NCBI GenBank assembly: GCA_947364235.1
Contig: CANARY010000007.1
Coordinates: 1-64,000, forward strand
DNA from: an uncultured Candidatus Melainabacteria bacterium
GTDB taxonomy: Bacteria; Cyanobacteriota; Vampirovibrionia; Gastranaerophilales; Gastranaerophilaceae
Reading direction: 5' to 3'
Length of the DNA: 64,000 nucleotides
The position numbers and the translations under genes are program-made. Each line of letters opens with the position of its first letter. The stretch's first letter is position 1. The notes below the pieces were generated by a model, which saw only the letters and a program-made list of their open reading frames with translations, was not told the DNA's origin and did no database searches. Below are positions 35,205 through 44,095 of this stretch, piece after piece.

Positions 35205-37862
35205 TTAAACGTTACCGTAGTAAGCGTCAAGGTAGATTTTCTTGATATCTTCCATGAACGGATATGCAGGGTTAGCGCCTGTACATTGGTCATCGAATGC
35301 AAGTTCTACAAGTTCATCAAGGTTATTCATGAATGTTTCTTCATCAACTCCGAAGTCTTTGATTGAGTTAGGAAGTTCGATTTTCTTCATCAAATCATCA
35401 ACTGCGTTTATAAGAAGTTGAACTTTTTCATCATCATTGCTTCCGCCTAAGCCAAGTTCATCTGCGATTTGACCATATTTAGTCTTAGCGCAAGGGAATT
35501 TGTATTGAGGGAAGATTGCTTGTTTATGCGGAGCATCAGATGCGTTGTACTTCATAACTTGTCTGATAAGAAGCGCGTTAGCAACACCGTGAGGTACGTG
35601 ATACATTGCACCAAGCTTGTGAGCCATTGAGTGGCATAATCCTAAGAAAGAGTTAGCAAATGACATACCAGCGATAGTTGCTGCGTAGTGCATTTTTTCT
35701 CTTGCAATTGGATCGTTAGCACCTTCTTTGTAAGAACGTTCTAAGTATCTGAATACTAACTTAGTAGCTTCTAAAGCGTTAGAGTTAGTGAAGTTAGTAG
35801 CCATGCAAGATACATAAGCTTCAATAGCGTGAACTAGAGCGTCAATACCTGATGCTGAAGTCAAGCCTTTAGGCATTCCGTCAACAAAGTTAGGGTCAAC
35901 GATTGCCATATTTGGTGTTAAAGCGTAATCAGCGATTGCGTATTTTACGTGAGTTTCATCATCAGTAATGATTGCAAATGGTGTTACTTCTGAACCTGTA
36001 CCTGAAGTTGTAGGGATAGCAACCATAGTAGCTTTTTTGCCCAATTCAGGAATAGAGCAGATTCTTTTTCTGATATCCATAAATCTCATTGCGATGTCTT
36101 CGAAGTTTGTATCAGGTTGTTCGTACAATAACCACATAATCTTAGCAGCATCCATTGGAGAACCGCCGCCTAATGAAATGATAACATCAGGTTCGAATGG
36201 TTTAAGGATAGCCATTGCTTGATTGATTGTAGATAATGTAGGATCTGGTTTAACATCAAAGAATACTTCGTGTTCAATACCAACTTCGTCAAGAACTTTA
36301 GTGATGTTATCTACAGCACCTGAGTTAAACAAGAATCTGTCTGTAACGATGAATGCACGTTTTTTGCCGGAAAGTTCTCTTAATGCAAGGTCTAATGCAC
36401 CTCTCTTGAAGTAAACTTTAGGTGGAACTTTAAACCATAACATATTTTCTCTCCTTTCAGCAACAGTCTTGTAGTTTAATAAGTTTTCAACGCCAACGTT
36501 ACCAGAAACAGCGTTGCCGCCCCAAGAACCGCAGCCAAGTGTCAATGACGGTTCAAGCTTGAAGTTGTATAAATCACCAATACCGCCTTGAGAAGAAGGT
36601 GAGTTGATTAATACTCTGCAAGTAGGCATTTTTTCTGAGAAAGCATTAATTCTTTCTTTATGACGGTCATCTGTATAAAGAACTGAAGTATGACCAGCTC
36701 CGCCTCTTGATACAAGTTCAAAAGCTTTTTCTTTAGCGTCTTCAAAATCAGAAGCTCTGTAAAGAGTTAATACAGGAGATAATTTTTCTCTTGAGAAAGG
36801 ATCTTCCCAGTTAACTTCTCCGCGTTCAACAAGAAGAATTTTAGCATCTTCCGGAACTTCACTGCCAAAACCTGCAAGCTCAGCAATTCTGTGAGGCTTT
36901 TGACCAACTACGTCAGGGTGAGCTGTTCCTCTTTTTGGATCAATAAGCGGAAGGTCAATTAATTTTTGTTTTTGATCTTCGTTAACAAGGTAAGCACCTC
37001 TGTATATGAATTCATTTTTAACTTGTTCATAAACGCTGTCTACAACGATTACAGACTGCTCAGATGCACAAATCATACCATTATCGAAAGATTTTGACAT
37101 AAGAATTGAAGAAACTGCCATTTTAAGATCAGCTGTTTCATCAATAACTGCCGGTGTATTACCAGGACCAACACCTAGAGCAGGGTTTCCTGATGAATAT
37201 GCAGCTTTAACCATGCCAGGACCACCTGTTGCTAAAATACAATCGATGTTAGGGTGATTCATTAAACCGCTTGAAAGTTCAATTGAAGGTACATCAATCC
37301 ATCCGATGATGTCTTCAGGAGCACCAGCTTTGACAGCAGCGTCAAGAACTATTTTAGCAGCTTCAATTGTGCACTTTTTAGCTCTAGGGTGTGGTGAGAA
37401 GATGATACCGTTTCTTGTTTTTAAAGCGATTAATGATTTGAAAATCGCAGTAGATGTAGGGTTTGTAGTAGGTACAATACCCGCTAAAACTCCAAGAGGT
37501 TCAGCAACGATTTTAATACCGTTTGCTTTGTCTTCTTTTATGATTCCGCAAGTTTTTGCGCTTTTGTGTTTGTTGTAAATGTATTCAGAAGCAAAATGGT
37601 TTTTAATGATTTTGTCTTCTAATACACCCATTCCTGTTTCTTCGATAGCCATTCTAGCTAAAGGAATACGAGCTTTATCAGCAGCAGCTGCTGCAGCTTT
37701 AAAGATTACATCTACTTTTTCTTGTGAAAAAGTTGCAAATATTCTTTGAGCTTTGTGCACCCTGGAAATTAAACCTTCTAACTGATCAAGTGTTTCAACT
37801 ACGTTTGAAGAGTTAAGAGATTTTTCCAAAGCTTCAACGTTCTTTTTTGTTTTCGTTGTCAT
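35205..37862 (-). CDS. adhE: Bifunctional acetaldehyde-CoA / alcohol dehydrogenase
   Basis: 885 residues, the usual AdhE length. The N-terminal half is a CoA-acylating aldehyde dehydrogenase (catalytic cysteine in NGMICASEQSVIV). The C-terminal half is an iron-dependent alcohol dehydrogenase (GGGSPMDAAKIMWLLYE; iron-binding GLCHSMAHKLGAMYHVPHG). It turns acetyl-CoA into ethanol, regenerating NAD+ in fermentation. The ATG at 37862 has GGAG eight bases upstream; the 41 extra codons in the open frame run through the leader and promoter. Monocistronic. Confidence 0.97.
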   Translation of the reverse strand: MTTKTKKNVEALEKSLNSSNVVETLDQLEGLISRVHKAQRIFATFSQEKVDVIFKAAAAAADKARIPLARMAIEETGMGVLEDKIIKNHFASEYIYNKHKSAKTCGIIKEDKANGIKIVAEPLGVLAGIVPTTNPTSTAIFKSLIALKTRNGIIFSPHPRAKKCTIEAAKIVLDAAVKAGAPEDIIGWIDVPSIELSSGLMNHPNIDCILATGGPGMVKAAYSSGNPALGVGPGNTPAVIDETADLKMAVSSILMSKSFDNGMICASEQSVIVVDSVYEQVKNEFIYRGAYLVNEDQKQKLIDLPLIDPKRGTAHPDVVGQKPHRIAELAGFGSEVPEDAKILLVERGEVNWEDPFSREKLSPVLTLYRASDFEDAKEKAFELVSRGGAGHTSVLYTDDRHKERINAFSEKMPTCRVLINSPSSQGGIGDLYNFKLEPSLTLGCGSWGGNAVSGNVGVENLLNYKTVAERRENMLWFKVPPKVYFKRGALDLALRELSGKKRAFIVTDRFLFNSGAVDNITKVLDEVGIEHEVFFDVKPDPTLSTINQAMAILKPFEPDVIISLGGGSPMDAAKIMWLLYEQPDTNFEDIAMRFMDIRKRICSIPELGKKATMVAIPTTSGTGSEVTPFAIITDDETHVKYAIADYALTPNMAIVDPNFVDGMPKGLTSASGIDALVHAIEAYVSCMATNFTNSNALEATKLVFRYLERSYKEGANDPIAREKMHYAATIAGMSFANSFLGLCHSMAHKLGAMYHVPHGVANALLIRQVMKYNASDAPHKQAIFPQYKFPCAKTKYGQIADELGLGGSNDDEKVQLLINAVDDLMKKIELPNSIKDFGVDEETFMNNLDELVELAFDDQCTGANPAYPFMEDIKKIYLDAYYGNV

Positions 37863-37898
37863 ATTGAAATCTCCTTTTTTTGTACTGCTCTTAATAAC

Positions 37899-37927
37899 AT
37901 TGCAACACAAATGAAAATTCTTGTCAA
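37899..37927 (-). promoter_or_regulatory. adhE promoter
   Basis: Minus strand TTGACA (37922-37927), 17 bases, TGCAAT (37899-37904) with a TG one base before it (extended -10). The perfect -35 fits a strongly expressed fermentation gene. No clear Rex operator was found. Confidence 0.7.
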
Positions 37928-37995
37928 CGCAATCATACTCTGAGATTGAGGGTAAAAAAGACCTTTCAAAACGCAAAACGCGCACCCCGAAACCA

Positions 37996-38026
37996 ATATA
38001 GCGAGTGTATAAATTACACTCGCTAT
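37996..38026. repeat. 13-bp perfect inverted repeat after the 38058 gene
   Basis: TATAGCGAGTGTA, TAAAT, TACACTCGCTATA. On the minus strand it follows the stop of the coiled-coil gene but with only a weak T tract, so it is a possible terminator or mRNA-stabilising hairpin. Confidence 0.5.
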
Positions 38027-38057
38027 AAAAAATTAATAAAATCTTAATAATTTTGTA

Positions 38058-39284
38058 TTATATTCCGAACTGTCTCAATTTATTAATGTCAAAATTTGGA
38101 GTTTGAAGTTCAGCTTGTGTATTATTTTCGTTTTCTTTATCAGAAACATTTCCGACTGATGCTAAATCTGTTTCAACAGCTTCGTTAAGCTCTTCAACTC
38201 CTTCTGTGATAGCTGTTAAAGAACCGATGCTTGTTATTACAGGTTCTACTGCAGTATTCCAGCTTCCGTACGCTGCTGCATAATTATCAACAGCTCCTCC
38301 GATTGAGTTTTGGAAATTGCTGATAATTTGTGCAGCGTTATTTAATCCGCCAATACCTTGTGCAATTCTGTTAATATTTCCGGCTATGCTGGAAATTCTT
38401 GTATTTCCAGCTGCACCCTGATCTTGTGCTAATTGGTGCAATTTAGGTGCAACGCTTGCTCCTGTAAAAACATTTGAAGAAGCTGCGTTTGCTGCTTTTT
38501 CTGCTGCAATACCGGTTACTTTATTTGTACCGCCTGTAACTCCGGTTTGAGAAACTTCAGCCGTAATTGCTCCGGCTTGCTGTCCTAGTTGTTGAATTTG
38601 TGCTGCTCCATCTTGTTCTATTACTGTCATTTGTTGAGCCGCATCATCTATATTTTTACTTGTATTCTCAACAGTAGTTGTTAAGTTTTGAAGATTTTCG
38701 TTATCTTCCTGTATTGAAATTCCAATATTAGCAATCGTAGCTGCTAAGCCTTGAATTTCTCCTAATATAACAGCTTGTTCTTTAGGAGTTTTGCCTTCTA
38801 AAGATTTTTGTTTTTCTTCTATTTGTTTTGCAAGTTCTTCTATTTGCTTTTGTTTTTCTTCAAGAGATTTTTGTGTTTCTTTAATAAGTTTAGAAGCATC
38901 TTCTACTATTGAAGTTTGTTCTTCAATGCTTGATGCTATATCAGTAAATTTGCCTTCTAATGCAACGCCGACTTCTTGGCTTTTTTTAAGAAGTTCTTCT
39001 GATTTTTTAGTTTCGTTTTTTACTTCTTTTTGAGCAGCTTTTGCTTCGCTATTAGCAAATTTTTCAAAAATTGATAAAGCTTTCTTAACTAATCCTTGAA
39101 TATTTGCAGCTTTTTGCTCAGGTGTGCTGTCTGAGCCTAAGCCTTGGACAGCGTTAGAAAACCAAGCTACATCATTGAATGACATAGACCCGTCTGCAAA
39201 TTTCTGCGTACCGATTTTATCGCCGCTTATTTGATTGATTTGCGCAAACAGATTATTCAATTCTGAAATGTTGTTGCCTGACAT
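38058..39284 (-). CDS. Orphan coiled-coil protein, 408 residues
   Basis: N-terminus MSGNNISELNNLFAQINQISG, an EF-hand-unlike FADGSMSFNDVAWF, then a long coiled coil (about 85-240) rich in Lys, Glu and Gln with many EEQ/KQKQIEEL heptads, and a Gly/Ala/Asn-rich C-terminal part with a weakly hydrophobic helix. No signal peptide or clear membrane segment. No known family; the layout recalls methyl-accepting or tail-fibre-like helical rods. Preceded by a promoter of the TGTAAC class. Confidence 0.7.
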   Translation of the reverse strand: MSGNNISELNNLFAQINQISGDKIGTQKFADGSMSFNDVAWFSNAVQGLGSDSTPEQKAANIQGLVKKALSIFEKFANSEAKAAQKEVKNETKKSEELLKKSQEVGVALEGKFTDIASSIEEQTSIVEDASKLIKETQKSLEEKQKQIEELAKQIEEKQKSLEGKTPKEQAVILGEIQGLAATIANIGISIQEDNENLQNLTTTVENTSKNIDDAAQQMTVIEQDGAAQIQQLGQQAGAITAEVSQTGVTGGTNKVTGIAAEKAANAASSNVFTGASVAPKLHQLAQDQGAAGNTRISSIAGNINRIAQGIGGLNNAAQIISNFQNSIGGAVDNYAAAYGSWNTAVEPVITSIGSLTAITEGVEELNEAVETDLASVGNVSDKENENNTQAELQTPNFDINKLRQFGI

Positions 39285-39310
39285 CTTACGTAATTATTCC
39301 TATAATACCA

Positions 39311-39372
39311 TCTTATATATATAAAAAGTATAAAAAATATAGCAAATTTTAGTCTTTTTTAAAAATGTTACA
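39311..39372 (-). promoter_or_regulatory. TGTAAC-class promoter of the coiled-coil gene
   Basis: Minus strand TGTAACA (39366-39372), TTGCTA (39340-39345), then TATACTTTTTATATATATAAGA. Same architecture as at 13316, 34681 and 63731. Confidence 0.5.
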
Positions 39373-39500
39373 AAACTTTACATCAAATGCATTATATTTT
39401 TCAAAAACCTAGCCACCAAGCTTATAGACAACTAACCTAATCATAGTGTACAACATGAGATATTGTTGTTATCTGTATGGGCAATAGAAGAGGGAAACAA

Positions 39501-39728
39501 GTGTTGATTAATATTTTTACTGAAAGAGAAAGAGATGTATTACATTTGTTATTGTTAGGATTGAATAATAAAGAAATCTCGGAAAAACTTTTTATTTCTA
39601 ATCATACTACGAAAGCACATGTTGCATCTATTTACAAAAAACTCGGCGTATTAAACAGGGTTCAAGCGGCTGTAAAAAGTTTGAAACTTGGCGCGGGTGA
39701 ATTTTTTAATCTAAAAGACGAAATATAA
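39501..39728 (+). CDS. Minimal LuxR/GerE-type DNA-binding protein
   Basis: 75 residues, essentially just a LuxR-type helix-turn-helix: FTERERDVLHLLLLGLNNKEIS, EKLFISNHTTKAHVASIYKKLGV, NRVQAA. There is no receiver or ligand domain. I favour the GTG at 39501 because GAGGG stands six bases upstream; an ATG at 39477 without a site would add eight residues. It has its own strong terminator. Small LuxR-type regulators of this kind are frequent in Cyanobacteria and relatives (compare plastid Ycf29, which also has a receiver). Target unknown. Confidence 0.8.
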   Translation: MLINIFTERERDVLHLLLLGLNNKEISEKLFISNHTTKAHVASIYKKLGVLNRVQAAVKSLKLGAGEFFNLKDEI

Positions 39729-39769
39729 GAGACGGAGTCCTTTTAAGGACTCCGTCTCTATTTTTTTTT
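39728..39769 (+). terminator. Rho-independent terminator
   Basis: AGAGACGGAGTCCTT paired with AAGGACTCCGTCTCT, then a nine-T run. It overlaps the stop codon of the LuxR-type gene. Confidence 0.92.
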
Positions 39770-39782
39770 GAAGTTTTAAGCA

Positions 39783-41924
39783 TTAACCATTAAGTTTTGC
39801 TTTATCTTCTTCTGTTACGCCTTTGATGGTAAGGTTAACTCTACCTTTGTCATCAATTTTGATTACTTTAACAATTACTTCGTCGCCTATATTTACGTGC
39901 GGTTCAATTGTTTCTATTCTTTCTTGGCAAATTTGTGAGATATGAACCATACCGTCTTTACCGCCGCCAAGTTCAACAAACGCACCGATAGGAATAATTC
40001 TTACAACTTTTCCTTTTATAACCATTCCTACTTCCGGTTTGAAAGTTAAATCGTTAATCATTTTCTTAGCTATAGCAGCGCCTTCTTGGTCATTTGATGT
40101 GATTGTAACTACACCGCTGTCTTGAATATCGATTTCAGCGCCGGAAGCTTCGATAATAGCTCTAATTTGCTTACCGCCAGGTCCAATTACTGTTCCGATG
40201 TCTTCTGTCGGTATTGTCATTGTTGTAATGCTTGGAGCAAATGGAGACAATGTTTTAGCCGGCTCTGTAATTACTTCTCTCATTTTTGATAAGATATGAA
40301 GTCTGCCTTCTTTTGCTTGAGCTAAAGCGCGTCTTAAAGTATCATTTGCAATACCTTTTGCTTTCATATCCATTTGAAGTGCTGTAATACCGTCATCGTT
40401 ACCAGTAACTTTAAAGTCCATATCTCCAAGGAAATCTTCAATGCCTTGAATATCGGTTAATACTACTGGTTCTTTGCCTTCTTCAGTAATCATACCCATT
40501 GCAACGCCGCCAATCATGCATTTTACAGGAACGCCGGCATTCATTAATGCCATAGAAGAACCACAGGTTGAACCCATAGATGTTGAGCCGTTTGATTCCA
40601 ATACGTCAGAAGTTACTCGGATAGTGTATCCAAATTCTTCTTGAGAAGGAAGTGCTGGAATGTTAGCTCTTTCTGCTAAGTTTCCGTGGCCTACTTCACG
40701 TCTTCCAGGACCTCTTAAAGGTTTAACTTCTCCAACTGAGAAACCTGGGAATATGTATTTATGCATATAAGTTTTTTCTGTTTCAGGATCAACACCGTCA
40801 AGCTCCTGTTTCATACCTGGACCTGCAAGAGTCGCTACTGAAAGTATTTGAGTTTGTCCTCTTGTGAATACGGCAGAACCATGTGCGCGCGGAATTACAC
40901 CAACTTCACACCAGATTGGACGTACTTCATCAGGTTTACGGCCATCAGCACGCACACCTTCATCTAAAATCATTGCACGCATAATCTTCTTTTCTGCAGC
41001 TTTGAATTCTTCTGCAACAAAGTCGATTCCTGTTTCTTCAATAATCTGGTGAATGTAGTGATCTTCAGGAAGAGCTTCAACTTTTTCTTTAACAAGCTTT
41101 TTAGCTTCTTCAAGTTTTTGTTGTCTGTAAGCTCTGTCAAAGTTGTGGTAAGCATCAAAAATTATATCGTGTGCTGTTTCGTTAATAAGGTTTTTAAGCT
41201 CTGTTGTGTCGTAAGGATTAACGAATTCTTCTTTAACAACTCCGCAAAGCTTTGCAAATTCAACTTGAGCATCACATTGTTTTCTGATTTCACCTTGAGC
41301 GAATTCAACAGCAGCCATAATATCATCTTCTGAAACAAATTTACATCCTGCTTCAACCATAATTACGCTGTCGTGTGTACCAGCTACTACGATATCTAAA
41401 TCAGAAGCTTTTGCTTGCTGATGTGTCGGGTTTGCTACAAGGACGCCGTCAACTTTTGAAACTCTTACTGCGCCGATAGGACCTTCGAATGGAGCTCCTG
41501 AAAGCATTAATGCGCAAGAAGCTCCCAGCATAGCTAATGTATCCGGCTGATTTTGCTGGTCATAGCTGAATAACTGAGCAACAATTTGAATATCATTTCT
41601 ATATCCTTTAGGGAAAAGGGGTCTGATTGGTCTGTCAATAAGACGTGAAACTAAGATTGCTTTATCACTTGCTTTACCTTCTGAACGGTTGTAACCGCCA
41701 GGGATACGTCCGATTGAAGACATTCTTTCTTCATAATCAATAAGTAAAGGGAAGAAATCTATTCCGACTCTTGGTTCTTTACTAACTACACAGTGCACAA
41801 ATAACATTGTGTCTCCGCATCTTACGGTAACGCTTCCGTTTGTTGATTGTGCATACTTACCTGTTTCAATAGTGACGGTCTTTCCGCCAATTTCTAACTG
41901 AAAACTTTTTGTTTCCGGTACCAT
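39783..41924 (-). CDS. pnp: Polynucleotide phosphorylase
   Basis: 713 residues. Two RNase PH domains (GKYAQSTNGSVTVRCGDT; AVFTRGQTQ and the catalytic DVLESNGSTSMGS), a KH domain (IGTVIGPGGKQIRAI) and an S1 domain (IPIGAFVELGGGKDGMVHIS). Phosphorolytic 3'-5' RNA decay. A hairpin lies in the leader immediately before the ribosome binding site GAAGGA. rpsO, the usual upstream partner, is absent. Confidence 0.98.
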   Translation of the reverse strand: MVPETKSFQLEIGGKTVTIETGKYAQSTNGSVTVRCGDTMLFVHCVVSKEPRVGIDFFPLLIDYEERMSSIGRIPGGYNRSEGKASDKAILVSRLIDRPIRPLFPKGYRNDIQIVAQLFSYDQQNQPDTLAMLGASCALMLSGAPFEGPIGAVRVSKVDGVLVANPTHQQAKASDLDIVVAGTHDSVIMVEAGCKFVSEDDIMAAVEFAQGEIRKQCDAQVEFAKLCGVVKEEFVNPYDTTELKNLINETAHDIIFDAYHNFDRAYRQQKLEEAKKLVKEKVEALPEDHYIHQIIEETGIDFVAEEFKAAEKKIMRAMILDEGVRADGRKPDEVRPIWCEVGVIPRAHGSAVFTRGQTQILSVATLAGPGMKQELDGVDPETEKTYMHKYIFPGFSVGEVKPLRGPGRREVGHGNLAERANIPALPSQEEFGYTIRVTSDVLESNGSTSMGSTCGSSMALMNAGVPVKCMIGGVAMGMITEEGKEPVVLTDIQGIEDFLGDMDFKVTGNDDGITALQMDMKAKGIANDTLRRALAQAKEGRLHILSKMREVITEPAKTLSPFAPSITTMTIPTEDIGTVIGPGGKQIRAIIEASGAEIDIQDSGVVTITSNDQEGAAIAKKMINDLTFKPEVGMVIKGKVVRIIPIGAFVELGGGKDGMVHISQICQERIETIEPHVNIGDEVIVKVIKIDDKGRVNLTIKGVTEEDKAKLNG

Positions 41925-41937
41925 TTTTCCTTCTTTC

Positions 41938-41958
41938 TCCGGCTACTCGAAAGCCGGA
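41938..41958 (-). promoter_or_regulatory. Hairpin in pnp leader
   Basis: Minus strand TCCGGCT, TTCGAGT, AGCCGGA, ending about 13 bases before the ATG. In E. coli, pnp represses itself through RNase III cleavage of a leader hairpin and PNPase digestion; this stem is shorter but sits in a comparable place. The rest of 41959-42171 is AT-rich with no gene seen. Confidence 0.45.
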
Positions 41959-42171
41959 TGCTTCCATTAGTTATACTAAATTTTCCACTTTAATCTTATT
42001 ATAAACAAGAAACGTTGTCTATTAATAAACTAAAGTTAACTTTTGTAAACTTTTGAACAATTATTTATACTTTGTATTTATATGATTTGCAGACCTATAA
42101 TATTTGTGTAAATTAAAAATGTTTCCACATTCGGAAATAAAAAATTTTGTCAAAGTTTTATTATAAATTTT

Positions 42172-42471
42172 ATGTATTTAGAAGATTATAATGAAATTTT
42201 TAAACAGGCGATTGCTCGTGTTATACAGCGTGAAAGAAAGTTGCGTACAGATAAGTTCACAATTTTTTGCTATGAAAACAGTATTCCAAAAACAACGCTT
42301 AATTCCATAGAACTTGGTAAAAATGATTCTAGTATGACTACAATTTTTAGAATAATGAATTGTATGTATATTGAAGGTCGTGAATTTATGGATCTTGTTA
42401 ATGAAGAGCTTCCTGATAATTTCTGGGCAGAATGGCGTCTTGCCGAACCTATGCCGAAAGAAGAAGACTAG
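42172..42471 (+). CDS. Small HTH (XRE-like) DNA-binding protein
   Basis: 99 residues. KFTIFCYENSIPKTTLNSIELGKNDSSMTTIFRIM fits an XRE-type helix-turn-helix (short first helix, recognition helix, then the S-x-x-T-x-x-x-I-M helix), though divergent. The acidic C-terminus (MPKEED) follows WAEWRLAEP. No ribosome binding site; TATAAA (42162-42167) abuts the ATG, so it may be leaderless. The end overlaps the convergent neighbour by four bases. Confidence 0.6.
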   Translation: MYLEDYNEIFKQAIARVIQRERKLRTDKFTIFCYENSIPKTTLNSIELGKNDSSMTTIFRIMNCMYIEGREFMDLVNEELPDNFWAEWRLAEPMPKEED

Positions 42472-42953
42472 TAATTTTCTAATGGTTGAATATCAAGTTT
42501 TGAAAATGTATTCGACGCTTTTGCAAACTTATACGATCCAGGAGGAGCAGTTGCTGCAATTGAAGCTGCAAATCCTCCGGAAATACCTGCAATAATCCCC
42601 GCTACAGTTGTTAAGATACGTTTTATAGGTGATAAGTTTTTGGTCAGCAATAAAGGAGTTATTCCTCCAATAGCCCCTCCTGTGCACACTATGGTGCGTG
42701 ATAAATTTCGTCTTCTTTTAATATCTTCCTCAGAAGAATTTTCAAGGGCATATTTTTGAATGCGAGGTGCTGTATCCATTATGTCTCTATAAGCAGATTC
42801 AAATGTATCAACTTCATTTTGAGGTAAAGAAAGCCTGCCGGCTTCTTCACCTTTAGAGTCAATAATTCTATAGACAGTTCTGCCGTTTTGAGTTAACCCG
42901 ATTTTCTGAATATTTCCAAAGGAACTTTCTCTGAAACTCAATGAATTTATCAT
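42468..42953 (-). CDS. Orphan membrane protein, 161 residues
   Basis: A soluble N-terminal domain of about 90 residues, then two glycine/alanine-rich membrane helices (TIVCTGGAIGGITPLLLT; ILTTVAGIIAGISGGFAASIA) with a GxxxG pattern, and a short tail. GAAGGTG precedes the ATG. Not recognised. It follows the sigma gene's opposite end, 57 bases away, on the same strand. Confidence 0.65.
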   Translation of the reverse strand: MINSLSFRESSFGNIQKIGLTQNGRTVYRIIDSKGEEAGRLSLPQNEVDTFESAYRDIMDTAPRIQKYALENSSEEDIKRRRNLSRTIVCTGGAIGGITPLLLTKNLSPIKRILTTVAGIIAGISGGFAASIAATAPPGSYKFAKASNTFSKLDIQPLENY

Positions 42954-43009
42954 ATAAACACCTTCACACCATACTTATATTATACAGCGTAAAGCGCTTT
43001 TTCGCAAGT

Positions 43010-43879
43010 TTATGCAAAATGTGTTCTTAACTTATTCAAAGCTCTTGCTTCTGTTTGTCTGATGCATTCTTTGGTAACTCCAAACATTTTTCCAATGTCC
43101 TCTAAAGTTATTTTTGCAGCATTTTCTAAGCCGAATCTTAACTTGATAACTGTTTGTTCGCGTTCTTTAAGAGTTGAAACAACGCTTGCAATTTCTTTTT
43201 TAAGCTCTTCGTATTCAATAGTTTCTTCAACGCTTACTCTTTCGTCTTCTAAAACATCCGCAACATTTAACTCACTGCCGTTTTTTGCATCAAAACTGCC
43301 TTCAATTGAAACAGTTGCAGTGTAAGCTGATAAATACATATCAATTTTTTCAGGTTCGATATTCATTTTTTTTGCAGCATCCTTGTTTGTAACCTGACAA
43401 TTGTATGATTTTTCCATCTCTGCTTTTACTTTTGAAAATTTTGATAATGTTTCTTGAATATAAACAGGTATTTTCATGCAGTATGATTGTTCTGAAATAG
43501 CTTTAAACATTGCTTGTTTAATCCACCAGCTGGCATAAGTTGAAAATCTGTAACCAAGCTCAGGATTAAATTTTTCAGCTGCAACCATTAATCCTAAGTT
43601 TCCTTCCTGAATTAAATCTACCATTGGTAATTTTGAAACATGAATAACTTTTCTTGCAATTGTGATAACAAGCTTTAAATTAGATTGTACAAGAGTTTTT
43701 TTTGCATCTTTATCACCGTTTTTAGCTTTAAGTGCAGTTTGTTTCTCATCTTCAACGCTTAAACTTTTGTATGCATTAATTTTTCTAATGTAAGCACTCA
43801 TGTCTTCTCCGCAGAAAGCCGCATAACTGTTTCTTGCAGGGTTGGTTGTAGATTTCATCTTGATAACTTGATCTTTCAT
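43010..43879 (-). CDS. RNA polymerase sigma factor, sigma-70 family (group 2 type)
   Basis: 289 residues with regions 1.2 to 4 but no region 1.1. Region 2 reads KLVITIARKV, PMVDLIQEGNLGLMVAAEKF and YRFSTYASWWIKQAM (-10 recognition and melting); region 3 and region 4.2 (TLEDIGKMFGVTKECIRQTEARALNKLR, -35 recognition) follow. Length and sequence suggest an alternative group 2 factor like those of Cyanobacteria, rather than the housekeeping RpoD. AAGGAG precedes the ATG. Its promoter region carries a 32-base palindrome and a TGTAACA box. Confidence 0.9.
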   Translation of the reverse strand: MKDQVIKMKSTTNPARNSYAAFCGEDMSAYIRKINAYKSLSVEDEKQTALKAKNGDKDAKKTLVQSNLKLVITIARKVIHVSKLPMVDLIQEGNLGLMVAAEKFNPELGYRFSTYASWWIKQAMFKAISEQSYCMKIPVYIQETLSKFSKVKAEMEKSYNCQVTNKDAAKKMNIEPEKIDMYLSAYTATVSIEGSFDAKNGSELNVADVLEDERVSVEETIEYEELKKEIASVVSTLKEREQTVIKLRFGLENAAKITLEDIGKMFGVTKECIRQTEARALNKLRTHFA

Positions 43880-43960
43880 ACTGTTAAACTCCTTGGGGTA
43901 AATATAATTGGCTGGAATTCAAACTGCCAGTTATATGAACCATTAAATGTAACACAAATC

Positions 43961-43992
43961 TTATATACTTATGATATATCAAAAGTATATAA
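43961..43992. promoter_or_regulatory. 32-base palindrome in the sigma factor promoter
   Basis: Fifteen of sixteen base pairs match: TTATATACTTATGATA on the left and TATCAAAAGTATATAA on the right, with one mismatch (43971 with 43982). It covers the likely -10 region about 85-115 bases before the sigma start. A TGTTACA box is at 44047-44053. It looks like a dimeric repressor site. Confidence 0.5.
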
Positions 43993-44095
43993 AACTCAAT
44001 ACATTTGTTAAGAAATATTACAAAAACACCCCGTATTTTTATAAATTGTTACAAAACTTAATCTTTGCTTACAGTATCAAATCAGAGTTTTGCAG

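Noticed and set aside
37863-37985. 41-codon N-terminal extension of AdhE
   Set aside because: It runs through the -35/-10 promoter and leader; the ATG at 37862 has a good ribosome binding site and matches the family N-terminus.
38058-39284. Coiled-coil gene as a methyl-accepting chemotaxis protein
   Set aside because: No HAMP domain, no membrane helices and no conserved MCP hairpin tip.
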